Shown: positions 16,894 through 25,023 of the stretch, piece after piece
Position numbering within the stretch: the first letter of the stretch is position 1
Layout of the letters: the number at the start of each line of letters is the position of its first letter
From: Agromyces mariniharenae
GTDB lineage: Bacteria; Actinomycetota; Actinomycetes; Actinomycetales; Microbacteriaceae
Assembly: GCF_008122505.1 (NCBI RefSeq)
Contig: NZ_VSSB01000001.1
Location: forward strand, 1,286,891-1,350,890
Reading direction: 5' to 3'
Length of the DNA stretch: 64,000 nucleotides
The notes under the pieces: model-generated
The model's input: the letters and a program-made list of their open reading frames with translations, nothing else
Told to the model about the DNA's origin: nothing
Database searches by the model: none
Position numbers and translations under genes: made by a program

Positions 16894-19239
16894 TCAGTCC
16901 CTGGCCATCGCCGCGGCCAGGTGCGCCTCGAGGTCGACGTAGGCGTCGTCGGCGATGTCGAAGACGACCTTGCGGATCTCGCCGTTCGCGAACGGGAAGT
17001 TCGAGCCGGCGTAGTCGGCCGCGACCGCGTCGGCCGAGTCGTAGCCGATGCAGAGCCCCTCGCCGCACAGCGAGAAGTGCCCGAGCACCGTGCGGATCTC
17101 GGTCTCGGCGACCTGCTGGTCGTCGATGTGCAGCCGCAGCGGCCCGACGCCCTCGCGGTACTCCCCCGTCTTCTCCTTCGTGAAGTCGACGCCGATGACG
17201 TGCGCCCCCGACGTCGGCGCCGGTGCGGCGATTCGGTAGATCGGCGGGATGCCGAGGAAGTTGTACACGTAGACGACCTGCCCGTCCTTGATGAACAGCC
17301 CGTGGCCCCCGAACCGCGATCCGTGGGCGAAGATCACGCCCTCGGTCTGCGGCGTGAGGTCGACCTCGGCGAGCACCTTGTACGAGACGCCGTGCGTGTT
17401 CGCCGCCGACCGCTCGGGCACCTCGGAGGTGCCGGGGTAGTAGGTGTACTGGCCCGACGGCGGCACGGGCACGTGGAACTCCATCTTCAGGAAGGTCTCG
17501 AAGTCCTCCGGGTTGCCGATGATCTGGAGGTCGTTGAGCGGCAGCACGAGGTTGCGCTTCGCCTCGTCCAGCCACAGCGCCTTCAGCTCCTCGACCTTGT
17601 CGGGGTGCTCCGCCGCGAGGTCGTGCGCCTCGGCGCGGTCGACGTCGGTGTGGAACAGCTGCCACGTGTCGTCGTCGAAGCGTCCGCGGCCGCTCACCGG
17701 CCCGTGCTCGGTGACCGCCTTCCAGCCCTGGTGCCAGATGCCGCGGTTGCCGAACATCTCGTAGTACTGGGTCTCCTTCTGCGTCGCGCCGTCGGACTCG
17801 GCGTCGAAGGAGTACCGCATCGAGACGCCGTCGAGCGGACGCTGGGTCACGCCGTTGTAGCTCTCGGGCAGCGAGAGGCCGCACGCGTCGAGGATCGTCG
17901 CGACGATGTCGGTCGAGTGGTGGTACTGGTTGCGGATCTCGCCGCGCGCCTTCATGCCGGCCGGCCACGAGATGACGAGCGGGTCGCAGACGCCGCCCTG
18001 GTACACGTACCGCTTGAACATGCGGTACGGGGTCGAGAACGCGGCCGCCCACCCCGTCGGGTAGTGGTTGTACGTGTCGGGGCTGCCGAGCTTGTCCACC
18101 TGTCGCAGGTTCTCCTCGAGCGAGTCGGGGTAGCCGCCGAAGATCTTGCCCTCGTTGACCGAGCCGTTCGGGCTTCCTTCACCGGATGCCCCGTTGTCGG
18201 CCGCGTAGATCACGAGCGTGTTCTCCAGCTGGCCCGACTCCTCGAGGTAGTCGATGATGCGGCCCACCTGCGCGTCGGTGTACTCGGAGAAGCCGGCGTA
18301 GACCTCCGCCATGCGGCTGAACATGGCCTTCTCCTCGTCGCCGAGCTCGTCCCACGGGCGGACGCGGTCGGACTCCGAGAACGTGCCATCGGGCATCGGG
18401 TTGAGCGGCGTGAGCTCGGTTCCCTCGGGCAGGATGCCCTTCTCGATCATGCGAGCGAGCACCCACTCCCGGTAGGCCTCGTAGCCGTCGTCGAAGGCGC
18501 CCCTGTACTTGTCGATGTACTCCTGCGGGGCGTGGTGCGGCGCGTGGTTGGCGCCAGGGCAGAACCAGAGGTACCAGGGCTTGTCGGGCTCCGTCTGCTT
18601 CACGTCGCGGATCATCTTCAGCGCCTGGTCGGCGAGGTCCTTCGAGAGGTGGTAGCCCTCCTCGGGCGTGTACGGCTGCTCGATGTAGTGGTTGTCCTCG
18701 GCGAGCGACGGGTACCAGTTGTTCGTCTCGCCGCCGACGAAGCCGTAGAAGCGGTCGTACCCCTGCGCGAGCGGCCAGTTCTTCTTCGAGGCGCCCGCGG
18801 TCCACTCGTCGATGGGCACGTTGTGGTTCTTGCCGACCCAGAACGTGGCCCAGCCCGCGTCGCGCAGCAGGTGCGCCATGGGCACGTTCTCGGGCGGGAT
18901 GTGCGAGTTGTAGCCCGGGAAGCCGGTCGACGACTCGGAGATGGTCGCGAAGCCGTTGGCGTGGTGGTTGCGTCCGGTGAGGAACGTCGACCGCGTCGGC
19001 GAGCACAGCGCCGTGGTGTGCCACTGCGTGTAGGTGAGCCCGTCCTTCGCGAGCCGCTCCATCGTCGGCATCTGGATGCGCCCGCCGTACGGCGACCACG
19101 CGGCCTGCCCGGTGTCGTCGTAGAGCACCACCAGCACGTTCGGCGCGCCCTTCGGCGCGGCGTCGGGCAGGAACGCGTCCCAGTCCCCGACCGAGTCCCG
19201 GACGTCGAGCTTGATGGTCCCCGTGAATTCCTTCGCCAC
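16894..19239 (-). CDS. atsA: Arylsulfatase (type I, formylglycine-dependent)
   Basis: 781-aa sulfatase hydrolysing sulfate esters. Metal-binding Asp pair YDD is near residue 41, and the modification motif CSPTR is at Cys79, followed by STFLTGR, the full sulfatase signature; Cys79 becomes formylglycine. ADNGASGEGS near 330 supplies further metal ligands. The 780-residue length and sequence resemble mycobacterial AtsA-like arylsulfatases. No signal peptide is seen, so it is probably cytosolic or exported by another route. The GTG at 19239 is chosen over an upstream ATG (19293) because GGAAGGGG lies 8 nt before it. It is the first gene of the sulfatase-HAD-SulP unit. Confidence 0.92.
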   Translation of the reverse strand: MAKEFTGTIKLDVRDSVGDWDAFLPDAAPKGAPNVLVVLYDDTGQAAWSPYGGRIQMPTMERLAKDGLTYTQWHTTALCSPTRSTFLTGRNHHANGFATISESSTGFPGYNSHIPPENVPMAHLLRDAGWATFWVGKNHNVPIDEWTAGASKKNWPLAQGYDRFYGFVGGETNNWYPSLAEDNHYIEQPYTPEEGYHLSKDLADQALKMIRDVKQTEPDKPWYLWFCPGANHAPHHAPQEYIDKYRGAFDDGYEAYREWVLARMIEKGILPEGTELTPLNPMPDGTFSESDRVRPWDELGDEEKAMFSRMAEVYAGFSEYTDAQVGRIIDYLEESGQLENTLVIYAADNGASGEGSPNGSVNEGKIFGGYPDSLEENLRQVDKLGSPDTYNHYPTGWAAAFSTPYRMFKRYVYQGGVCDPLVISWPAGMKARGEIRNQYHHSTDIVATILDACGLSLPESYNGVTQRPLDGVSMRYSFDAESDGATQKETQYYEMFGNRGIWHQGWKAVTEHGPVSGRGRFDDDTWQLFHTDVDRAEAHDLAAEHPDKVEELKALWLDEAKRNLVLPLNDLQIIGNPEDFETFLKMEFHVPVPPSGQYTYYPGTSEVPERSAANTHGVSYKVLAEVDLTPQTEGVIFAHGSRFGGHGLFIKDGQVVYVYNFLGIPPIYRIAAPAPTSGAHVIGVDFTKEKTGEYREGVGPLRLHIDDQQVAETEIRTVLGHFSLCGEGLCIGYDSADAVAADYAGSNFPFANGEIRKVVFDIADDAYVDLEAHLAAAMARD

Positions 19240-19354
19240 GATGCGTACCCCTTCCCCCAGACCGACCGCCGAGGGGTTCGGCGGCCGTGCCATTCACGTT
19301 GCCATGCGGCATCCGTGGAGGCAAGGAACGAGCCCCGAGCGAAGCTCAGCTCCC

Positions 19355-19389
19355 GGTCGTCGAGGAGCGCCGCGCGAAGCGCGAAGCGC
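19355..19389 (+). repeat. Degenerate REP-like palindrome, partial
   Basis: GGTCGTCGAGGAGCGC with inner hairpin CGCGC-GAA-GCGCG, then GAAGCG; the 3' half is missing and GTAG is GGAG. It lies between the sulfatase promoter and the end of the oxidoreductase gene. Confidence 0.75.
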
Positions 19390-19401
19390 CGCCGCAGGAA
19401 C

Positions 19402-20982
19402 TCACGCGTCGGGCAGGCTCCGACCCTTGACCCCCGCGCTCCGCGGCATCCGCGGCTCCTCGGGCAGGTCATGCACCGCGGGCCCTTCGATGCGCACTCC
19501 GGATGCCTCGAACCGCGAGCCGTGCAACGGGCAGTCCCAGGTGCACTCCGCGTCGTTCCACTGCAGCACCCCGCCGAGGTGCGTGCACACCGCGCGCACC
19601 GCGACCGTGCGACCGTCGACCGTGGAGATCCCGTGCGGCACGCCGCCACGCGTGACGACGACGCCCTGCCCCTCGCCCGGACGCTCGGCCGGCGCCCGCC
19701 GACCCTCGGCCTCCGCCCAGCCCACGGCGATCCACTTCCCGACACGCGATCCCTCCGCGACGCCGCGCCCGAGGTCCGACGGCATCGTCGTGCGCGAGCC
19801 GATCACGCGGATCCACGGGCGGCGCTCGCGCCACGGCACGCCGAGGATCTCCTCGCTGATGCGGATCCCGGCCGCGGCGCCGTTCGTCAGTCCCCACTTC
19901 GCGTAGCCGGTCGCGACCCAGACCCGGCCGGAGCCGCGCGGCATCCGACCGACGAACGGGATGAGGTTCGCCGAGTGGTAGTCCTGCGCGGCCCAGCGGT
20001 GGGTGAGCTCCGCGCGGGGGAAGTGCCGGCCGGTCCAGTCGACGAGGTCCTGCACCTTCGCCTCGGTCGACGGCACGCGCCCGGGCGCGTGGTGGTTGCC
20101 GCCGACCATGAGCAGGGGCGGCGCGTCGGCGTCGAGGTCGGGCGCGGTGCGCAGCGACCGGGTCTCGCCGTCGACCGAGATGAACAGGCCCTCGGGCAGC
20201 GGTCCATCGACGCGGTAGGTCGTGAGGTACGAGCGCGACGGGCGCACCTTCGCGAAGTACAGCCCGCGATTGAGCACCGGATGCCCCGTGGCGATCACCG
20301 CGGCATCCGCTCGCACCACACCGTTCGGCGTGTGCAGCTCGACCGGCCTCCCGGCGTGCACGCCCTGCACGCGCATGTCCTCGAGCAGCACGCCGCCCGC
20401 GGCGACGAACGCGCGCGCCATCGCCACGAGCAGCCGGTAGGGGTCGAGTCCGAGCTGCCCGGGCAGCGCGACACCGCCCGCGAACGGGAACGGCAGCGGC
20501 ATCCGCTCGACGCGCTCGACCGGCAGGCCGGCCTCGGTCGCGGCCGCGAACTCGCGGTCGACCGTGCGGAGCCCGTCGTCGGAGGTGGCGAAGCTGTACG
20601 CGGTCTCCTCGGTGTACGGCACGCCGTGATGCTGTGCGAAGTCGGCGATGAGGGCCTGCCCGTCGAGGTTGGCCTCGACGTACGCGCGCGCCAGCCGGGC
20701 CGGATGCGCCGCGCGGAGCCGCTGCAGCATCGCGCCCTGCAGCACGCTCGCCTTGCCCGTGTTGAGGCCCGACGCGAGCGCGCCGACGTCCCGCGCCTCG
20801 AGCACCACGACGCGCATGCCGGCGTCGACGAGCGTGAGCGCGGTCGACAATCCGGTGATGCCGGCGCCGACGACGGCGACGTCGAACCGCTCCCCCGGCG
20901 ACACGGCGCCCTCGTAGCGGGCGGTCGGTGCGGCGTCGCCGTTCGCGGCGGCCGCTGCGAGGTCCCTCCAGAGCGAGCCCAT
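19402..20982 (-). CDS. FAD-dependent oxidoreductase with C-terminal Rieske [2Fe-2S] domain
   Basis: 526-aa protein. The dinucleotide-binding motif VAVVGAGITGLSTALTL is near residue 37, followed by a DAO (glycine oxidase-like) domain. A Rieske domain occupies roughly the last 100 residues, with ligands in CTHLGG and CPLHGSRF. This is the known family of DAO-Rieske fusions; the substrate is unknown. The ATG at 20982 is preferred to a TTG four codons upstream. It has no obvious operon partner. Confidence 0.88.
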   Translation of the reverse strand: MGSLWRDLAAAAANGDAAPTARYEGAVSPGERFDVAVVGAGITGLSTALTLVDAGMRVVVLEARDVGALASGLNTGKASVLQGAMLQRLRAAHPARLARAYVEANLDGQALIADFAQHHGVPYTEETAYSFATSDDGLRTVDREFAAATEAGLPVERVERMPLPFPFAGGVALPGQLGLDPYRLLVAMARAFVAAGGVLLEDMRVQGVHAGRPVELHTPNGVVRADAAVIATGHPVLNRGLYFAKVRPSRSYLTTYRVDGPLPEGLFISVDGETRSLRTAPDLDADAPPLLMVGGNHHAPGRVPSTEAKVQDLVDWTGRHFPRAELTHRWAAQDYHSANLIPFVGRMPRGSGRVWVATGYAKWGLTNGAAAGIRISEEILGVPWRERRPWIRVIGSRTTMPSDLGRGVAEGSRVGKWIAVGWAEAEGRRAPAERPGEGQGVVVTRGGVPHGISTVDGRTVAVRAVCTHLGGVLQWNDAECTWDCPLHGSRFEASGVRIEGPAVHDLPEEPRMPRSAGVKGRSLPDA

Positions 20983-21066
20983 GCGCCCAGTCAACGCCCG
21001 GTGCCGTGCACCGGCAAGGGTTTGACGGGCGCGGATGCCGCGGCTACGCGCGAGCGCGCCGCCGCC

Positions 21067-21975
21067 TCAGTCGGCTCGGCGGATCCAGTCGAGCGCGAGC
21101 TCCGCGACGGTGTCGGGCGCGTCGTCGGGGACGAGCTTCCCCGCGCCGTCGACGAAGGCGAGCTCCATGCGGTCGGCGAAGCGCTCGGGGTGGGAGCAGA
21201 CACGGCGGATGAGCGACTCCTCGAACCGCGTGTCGAGTCGACCGAAGGCCACGAGCGTGGGGACGGTCAGGCGCATCCGCCGGTAGACGCCCCGGCTGAG
21301 CCGCATCGACTCCGGGAGCACCATGCCGCGGTAGAGGCGGCGCACCGCCTGGTCGACCTCGGGTCGTCGCATTGGCGCGAGGTGCGCGGCGATGGTCGCA
21401 TCCGGCAGGACCTCCGCGTTGTACGGCCCCGTGAACACGCGGCGAAGCGAGCTTCCCGGGCGATGCCAGACCAACGACGGCAGGTGCCGGAACGCGGGGA
21501 CGAGCCTCGGGCTGAACGACATGAAGACGGGCGGCATCGAGAACTGCACCGCCCGCCCCACGCGTCGCGGATGGGCATAGGCGAGCTGCGCCGCCGTGAC
21601 CGCCCCCATGTCGTGGCTGACGACGTGTGCGCGTTCGACGCCGAGTGCCTCGAAGACCGCGAGCAGGTCGTGCAGTCGCGTCTCCCGCTCGATGCCCGGC
21701 TCGTCGGCTTCGGTCCATCCCGACCCGCGGAGATCGGGACAGATCACCCGGTAGCCCTGCTCGGCGATCCGCGGGGCGACGCGATGCCACTGCCACCAGT
21801 GCTGGGGGAAGCCGTGCAGCATGACGACGGGTTCACCGGCGCCGATGGTCGCGACGTGGGTTCGCAGGCCCGGCGTCTCGACGACCAGGTGGTCGAAGCC
21901 GGGCGCATCGGGCAGCGGCGGCACCCACGCGGCGGTCTCGGCGGTCGAGACGAGGCGGGATTCGCGTGCACGCAT
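21067..21975 (-). CDS. Alpha/beta hydrolase, epoxide-hydrolase-like, catalytic His replaced
   Basis: 302-aa alpha/beta-hydrolase fold protein. It has HGFPQHWWQW (oxyanion hole) at 54-63 and VVSHDMGA with Asp122 as nucleophile, the arrangement of epoxide hydrolases and haloalkane dehalogenases. Where the catalytic His is expected (GAGHxxPxxAPD), the sequence reads DGAGKLVPDDAPD, with Lys280. So activity is uncertain. The ATG at 21975 has GAAGGAG upstream. It is divergent from a TetR regulator, with two operators in the shared 83-bp gap, so it is probably repressed by that protein. Confidence 0.85.
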   Translation of the reverse strand: MRARESRLVSTAETAAWVPPLPDAPGFDHLVVETPGLRTHVATIGAGEPVVMLHGFPQHWWQWHRVAPRIAEQGYRVICPDLRGSGWTEADEPGIERETRLHDLLAVFEALGVERAHVVSHDMGAVTAAQLAYAHPRRVGRAVQFSMPPVFMSFSPRLVPAFRHLPSLVWHRPGSSLRRVFTGPYNAEVLPDATIAAHLAPMRRPEVDQAVRRLYRGMVLPESMRLSRGVYRRMRLTVPTLVAFGRLDTRFEESLIRRVCSHPERFADRMELAFVDGAGKLVPDDAPDTVAELALDWIRRAD

Positions 21976-22000
21976 GATGACTCCTTCGTCGTGCCCTCCC

Positions 22001-22036
22001 TACTATGGTCATAGTAGGTCTACTATGTTCATAGTA
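22001..22036. promoter_or_regulatory. Two tandem TetR operators, TACTATG-N2-CATAGTA
   Basis: Perfect 7-bp arms with a 2-bp centre occur at 22001-22016 (centre GT) and 22021-22036 (centre TT), 20 bp apart (two turns). They lie between the hydrolase and TetR starts, and CATAGTA may overlap the -10 of either promoter. Confidence 0.85.
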
Positions 22037-22058
22037 AACGGGTTCGAGGAAGGTGTCC

Positions 22059-22613
22059 ATGGCTGCGACGAGGGATCGAGCACTCCAGGCGGCGGTCGAA
22101 CTCCTCGGGTCCGACGGGATGCGAGCCCTGACCCACGCGCGAGTCGACGCCCGCGCGGGGCTTCCGCCGGGGACGACGTCGAACTGGTTCCGCACGCGGC
22201 GGGCGCTCCTCATCGGCGTCGTCGACTGGATGGCTGAGCTCGAACGCGCGGAGTTCGACGCCGGCGAAACGCCGATGCCACCCGGGCCCGAGGCGCTCAT
22301 CGAGGGCCTGTGCGCCGTGATCGACCTGCAGACCGGTCCCTACGCGGCCCGCACCCGGGCGCGTTACGCGCTGTTCCTCGAGCTCGCCCCCGATCCCGAG
22401 CTCGGCGAGCCGCTGCGCCGGCAACGCGGTGAGTTCGAACGATGGACCGAGCAGCTGGTGACCGCGGCCGGCATCCCCGACCCGGTGCCCGCCGCCCGCG
22501 CGCTCATGGCGCTCGGCGACGGCCTGATGATGCACCGGCTCACCGTCGACCCCGCCCTCGAGGTGCGACCCGTCGTCGAGCGCGCCGTGCGGAGCCTGGC
22601 GGCCGCGCCGTGA
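22059..22613 (+). CDS. TetR family transcriptional regulator
   Basis: 184-aa repressor. The N-terminal helix-turn-helix is at about 7-50 (RDRALQAAVELLGSDGMRALTHARVDARAGLPPGTTSNWF split over helices 1-4); the C-terminal ligand domain contains a duplicated alpha-helical pattern. It is divergent from the alpha/beta hydrolase, with two operators between them, so autoregulation and control of the hydrolase are likely. The ATG at 22059 has GAGGAAGG with a 5-nt spacer; the in-frame GTG at 22053 is too close to that site. Confidence 0.9.
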   Translation: MAATRDRALQAAVELLGSDGMRALTHARVDARAGLPPGTTSNWFRTRRALLIGVVDWMAELERAEFDAGETPMPPGPEALIEGLCAVIDLQTGPYAARTRARYALFLELAPDPELGEPLRRQRGEFERWTEQLVTAAGIPDPVPAARALMALGDGLMMHRLTVDPALEVRPVVERAVRSLAAAP

Positions 22614-22661
22614 TCGATGCGGCCGGGTCTCCCCATGCCCCGACAGGGCAGTCGCCGGCAA

Positions 22662-22928
22662 TCAGGCCAGCAGCGCCGTCTTCAGCCGCACCGGGTCGAT
22701 GCGCCAGTAGTTGTGCACCTCGCTGTCGATGAGCAGCACGGGAATCTCCTCGGCGTAGCGCTCGGCGAGTGCCGCGTCGTCGAGGATCGACTGCTCCTCG
22801 AGGGTGATGCGCGGCGGGTCATCCGACGCCTCGACCTCGGCGATCACGGCCTGCACGACCTCGCGAGCGTCGTCGCAGAGGTGGCAGCCGGGCTTGCCGA
22901 TGAGGGTGAGGTGGAGCTCTCGGGTCAC
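22662..22928 (-). CDS. Glutaredoxin-like thiol protein (DUF836 type)
   Basis: 88-aa thioredoxin-fold protein with redox motif C-H-L-C (GKPGCHLCDDA) at residues 15-18 and cis-Pro region EEIPVLLID. Small actinobacterial proteins of this type are annotated as glutaredoxin family; the electron donor is unknown. The GTG at 22928 fits the conserved N-terminus and lies 6 nt after a TACGCT box. It is convergent with the TetR gene. Confidence 0.88.
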   Translation of the reverse strand: MTRELHLTLIGKPGCHLCDDAREVVQAVIAEVEASDDPPRITLEEQSILDDAALAERYAEEIPVLLIDSEVHNYWRIDPVRLKTALLA

Positions 22929-22934
22929 GTGTCC

Positions 22935-22940
22935 AGCGTA
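22935..22940 (-). promoter_or_regulatory. -10 box TACGCT, leaderless glutaredoxin gene
   Basis: TACGCT ends 6 nt before the GTG start, and no Shine-Dalgarno sequence is present. Confidence 0.5.
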
Positions 22941-22960
22941 CGTCGGCAGGAACAGCGAAG

Positions 22961-22986
22961 AGCGCCAGGCCCGTGGGCCCGACGCT
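22961..22986 (-). terminator. Hairpin downstream of the bS22 gene
   Basis: AGCG-CCA-GGCCC-GT-GGGCC-CGA-CGCT: two stem segments with a symmetric internal loop, 22 bp past the bS22 stop. No T tract, as is common in high-GC actinobacteria. Confidence 0.5.
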
Positions 22987-23007
22987 CAGCCGGTCGTGCG
23001 GAGACGA

Positions 23008-23106
23008 CTACTTCTTGTTGCGACGCTGGTGACGCGTCTTGCGAAGCAGCTTGCGGTGCTTCTTCTTCGCCATGCGCTTGCGGCGCTTCTTGATGACGGA
23101 ACCCAT
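23008..23106 (-). CDS. Small ribosomal subunit protein bS22 (AURKAIP1/COX24 type)
   Basis: 32-residue, extremely basic peptide: MGSVIKKRRKRMAKKKHRK, then LLRKTRHQRRNKK. It is a near match, from memory, to the bS22 peptide on the mycobacterial 30S subunit. ATG at 23106, TAG at 23008-23010. It stands alone, with a hairpin terminator downstream. Short genes like this are easily missed by automatic annotation. Confidence 0.92.
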   Translation of the reverse strand: MGSVIKKRRKRMAKKKHRKLLRKTRHQRRNKK

Positions 23107-23211
23107 CGAAACCTCACAGAAAAAGATCAGTCGGGCGCGCGTGCCGCAGCCCGGGGCGGAGAGCCTCGGGATAGTCTAGCGGATCCGCGCGGCGGCGCCG
23201 TTCGGATGCGT

Positions 23212-23217
23212 TACCGT
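23212..23217 (+). promoter_or_regulatory. -10 box TACCGT, leaderless acetyltransferase gene
   Basis: TACCGT ends 6 nt before the ATG at 23224. Confidence 0.5.
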
Positions 23218-23223
23218 CGAGGA

Positions 23224-23733
23224 ATGCGCGCCGACGACCTCGTGATCCGCACGACGACCGAGGACGACTGGCCGTCGGTGCGCACGCTGCGCCTCGAGAT
23301 GCTGCGCGACTACCCGCTCGCCTACGGCGAGACGCTCGAGCACGCCGAGCGGGTCGACGAGGCCGGCTGGCGCGTGCGCGCCGCGCGCGGCACCACGCCC
23401 GGGCAGACCTCGATCGTCGCGATCGACGGCGACCGCTGGGTCGGGCACATGGGCGGGTACATCCCCGACGCGAGGACGGGCCCGCTGCTCGTCGGCGTCT
23501 ACGTGTCGCCCGACTACCGAGGCGACGCCCTCGGGGTCACCCGCCGGCTCCTCGACGCCGTCGAGGACTGGGCGCGCGGGCACGGTGACACGCTGCGCCT
23601 CGAGGTGCACGAGGACAACCCCCGTGCCCGCCGCTTCTACGAGAAGCTCGGCTTCACGCTCACCGGCCGCAGCCGCGAGTACGAGCTCGCGCCGGGTGGA
23701 CTCGAGCTCGAGATGGTCAAGCCGCTGCGCTGA
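23224..23733 (+). CDS. GNAT family N-acetyltransferase
   Basis: 169-aa GNAT enzyme using acetyl-CoA. The acetyl-CoA-binding segment is VYVSPDYRGDALGVTRRLLD (residues about 95-115; a variant of Q/RxxGxG/A), and the last core motif is EVHEDNPRARRFYEKLGFTL. The substrate is unknown. The ATG at 23224 agrees with the leaderless -10 box and is 118 bp from the divergent bS22 start. Confidence 0.88.
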   Translation: MRADDLVIRTTTEDDWPSVRTLRLEMLRDYPLAYGETLEHAERVDEAGWRVRAARGTTPGQTSIVAIDGDRWVGHMGGYIPDARTGPLLVGVYVSPDYRGDALGVTRRLLDAVEDWARGHGDTLRLEVHEDNPRARRFYEKLGFTLTGRSREYELAPGGLELEMVKPLR

Positions 23734-23779
23734 CGGCGGGGCACGCCGCAGCGACGGGGGCGCGCGGCAGACTGGCGTG

Positions 23780-24268
23780 ATGACCGCGTTCATCCACGTG
23801 CTGCTCATCGCCGCGATCCTCGGCACCGGCATCGCCGCCGGGGTCTTCTACGCCTTCTCGGGCTTCGTGACCCAGGGGCTCGATCGGCTGCCGCCATCGG
23901 ATGCCGCGCGGGCCATGCAGGAGATCAATGTGGCGGCCGTGCGCGCACCGCTCATGCTCGAGCTCTTCGGCACGGCGCTCGTCGCGGCCGTCGTGTTCGT
24001 GCTCGCCCTGCTCGGGTCGCTCGGCGACGGCATGTGGTGGGCGATCGCGGCATCCGCCGCCTACCTCGTCGGCGCGATCGGCGTGACGGGCGCCGCGAAC
24101 GTGCCCCGCAACAACCGGCTCGTCGCCACCTCGGCGACGGATGCCGCGGCGCTGGCCGCCGCGTGGACGGCGTTCCGCCCGGGCTGGCAGTCGTGGAACC
24201 ACGTGCGCACCATCACCTCGGCGCTCGCCTGCCTCGGCTTCGCGCTCGCCCTGCTCGCGGCGGGCTGA
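23780..24268 (+). CDS. DUF1772 (anthrone oxygenase-like) membrane protein
   Basis: 162-aa protein with four predicted transmembrane helices: residues about 4-30, 55-80, 88-108 and the C-terminal end. The motif NVPRNNRL between helices 3 and 4 and W-x-x-W/NHVRT near the end are typical of DUF1772. The family is loosely related to anthrone oxygenases; no function is demonstrated. ATG at 23780, with a GTG one codon upstream also possible. It ends 12 bp before the first repeat of the GIY-YIG element. Confidence 0.82.
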   Translation: MTAFIHVLLIAAILGTGIAAGVFYAFSGFVTQGLDRLPPSDAARAMQEINVAAVRAPLMLELFGTALVAAVVFVLALLGSLGDGMWWAIAASAAYLVGAIGVTGAANVPRNNRLVATSATDAAALAAAWTAFRPGWQSWNHVRTITSALACLGFALALLAAG

Positions 24269-24279
24269 CCCGCCCTCCC

Positions 24280-24324
24280 GGTCGTCGAGTAGCGCCGCGC
24301 GCAGCGCGACGCGTATCGAGACGC
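24280..24324 (+). repeat. REP-like palindrome, variant A, forward
   Basis: GGTCGTCGAGTAGCGC, inner hairpin CGCGC-GCA-GCGCG, then ACGCGTATCGAGACGC; 45 bp, full length. Confidence 0.92.
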
Positions 24325-24338
24325 AGCACGAGCCATCC

Positions 24339-24370
24339 GGTCGTCGAGCAGCGCCGCGCGCAGCACGACC
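24339..24370 (+). repeat. REP-like palindrome, truncated
   Basis: GGTCGTCGAGCAGCGC with inner hairpin CGCGC-GCA-GCACG (one pair broken); runs straight into the next copy. Confidence 0.8.
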
Positions 24371-24415
24371 GGTCGTCGAGTAGCGCCCGGCGGAGCCGGA
24401 CGCGTATCGAGACGC
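24371..24415 (+). repeat. REP-like palindrome, variant A, forward
   Basis: Full 45-bp copy, inner hairpin CCGGC-GGA-GCCGG. It ends 14 bp from the GIY-YIG stop codon. Confidence 0.92.
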
Positions 24416-24429
24416 AGCACGTCACCTGC

Positions 24430-24720
24430 CTATTCGCCACGCGCCCACCGTTTCCGCGACAACCCGGGCAGCGCATCGAACCGACCCTCGATCAACGCGA
24501 TTCGCTTCGCGCGACTCCATCCCTGCACCTGCTTCTCGAGGGCGAATGCTTCGTCGATGCGGTCGAACTCCCTGCTGAAGATCAGCCGGACCGGGAGCCG
24601 GCGTCGGGTGTACGCGGATCCCTCCCCGCGTTGGTGCTGCGCGACCCGCCGATCGAGGTCGATCGTGCTGCCGACATACATCGTGCCGTCGATGCATTCG
24701 AGGATGTAGAAGTGCGGCAT
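24430..24720 (-). CDS. GIY-YIG domain nuclease (UPF0213-like), 96 aa
   Basis: Single-domain GIY-YIG protein. FYI at residues 4-6 and YVG at 15-17 form the signature; Arg24 or Arg25 (DLDRRVAQH) and Glu62 (FALEKQVQGW) are the expected catalytic Arg and metal-binding Glu, so all key residues appear present. The domain is known in small structure-specific DNA nucleases (for example SLX1 and the E. coli YhbQ group). The gene is enclosed by REP-like palindromes, inverted between the two sides, and the nearest copy is 14 bp past the stop. That suggests, but does not prove, that the nuclease acts on the palindromes. No strong Shine-Dalgarno or TANNNT box precedes the ATG. Confidence 0.9.
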   Translation of the reverse strand: MPHFYILECIDGTMYVGSTIDLDRRVAQHQRGEGSAYTRRRLPVRLIFSREFDRIDEAFALEKQVQGWSRAKRIALIEGRFDALPGLSRKRWARGE

Positions 24721-24826
24721 GTCGCCCAGACTGCGGGGTCGGGCGAAGGCGTTGCGGCATCCGGTTCGCTGGCGATGCGGATCTCATCGAGGCGACCATG
24801 TTGAGGAATGGACGCCGGGCGGCGTT

Positions 24827-24871
24827 GCGTCTCGATACGCGTCCGGCTCCGCCGGGCGCTACTCGACGACC
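24827..24871 (-). repeat. REP-like palindrome, variant A, reverse
   Basis: Full 45-bp copy, inner hairpin CCGGC-GGA-GCCGG when read on the minus strand, 107 bp upstream of the GIY-YIG start. Confidence 0.92.
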
Positions 24872-24887
24872 GGGCGACGGAAACGTC

Positions 24888-24932
24888 GCGTCTCGATACG
24901 CGTCCGGCTCCGCCGGGCGCTACTCGACGACC
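24888..24932 (-). repeat. REP-like palindrome, variant A, reverse
   Basis: Full 45-bp copy, same sequence as the copy at 24827-24871; the two are 61 bp apart. Confidence 0.92.
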
Positions 24933-24937
24933 GGACA

Positions 24938-24960
24938 GCGGCCGCTATTCGACGGCCGGG
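24938..24960 (-). repeat. REP-like palindrome, degenerate fragment
   Basis: GGCCGTCGAATAGCGGCCGC on the minus strand: only the 5' box remains, with substitutions. Confidence 0.55.
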
Positions 24961-24972
24961 ATGGAACCCCTC

Positions 24973-25017
24973 GCGTCTCGATACGCGTCGCGCTTCGCGC
25001 GGCGCTACTCGACGACC
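24973..25017 (-). repeat. REP-like palindrome, variant A, reverse
   Basis: Full 45-bp copy, inner hairpin CGCGC-GAA-GCGCG: different stem bases from its neighbours but fully paired. Confidence 0.92.
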
Positions 25018-25023
25018 GGGACG

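Noticed and set aside
16921..22014. A 1,697-codon open frame on the plus strand
   Set aside because: It runs antisense to the sulfatase, the FAD oxidoreductase and the alpha/beta hydrolase, and its translation is low-complexity Arg/Val/Gly/His. At this GC content stop codons are rare in the antisense frame, so this is a shadow.
24430..24720. GIY-YIG gene as UvrC or a homing endonuclease
   Set aside because: Only the 90-residue nuclease domain is present, without UvrC or homing endonuclease DNA-binding domains, and there is no intron or intein nearby.
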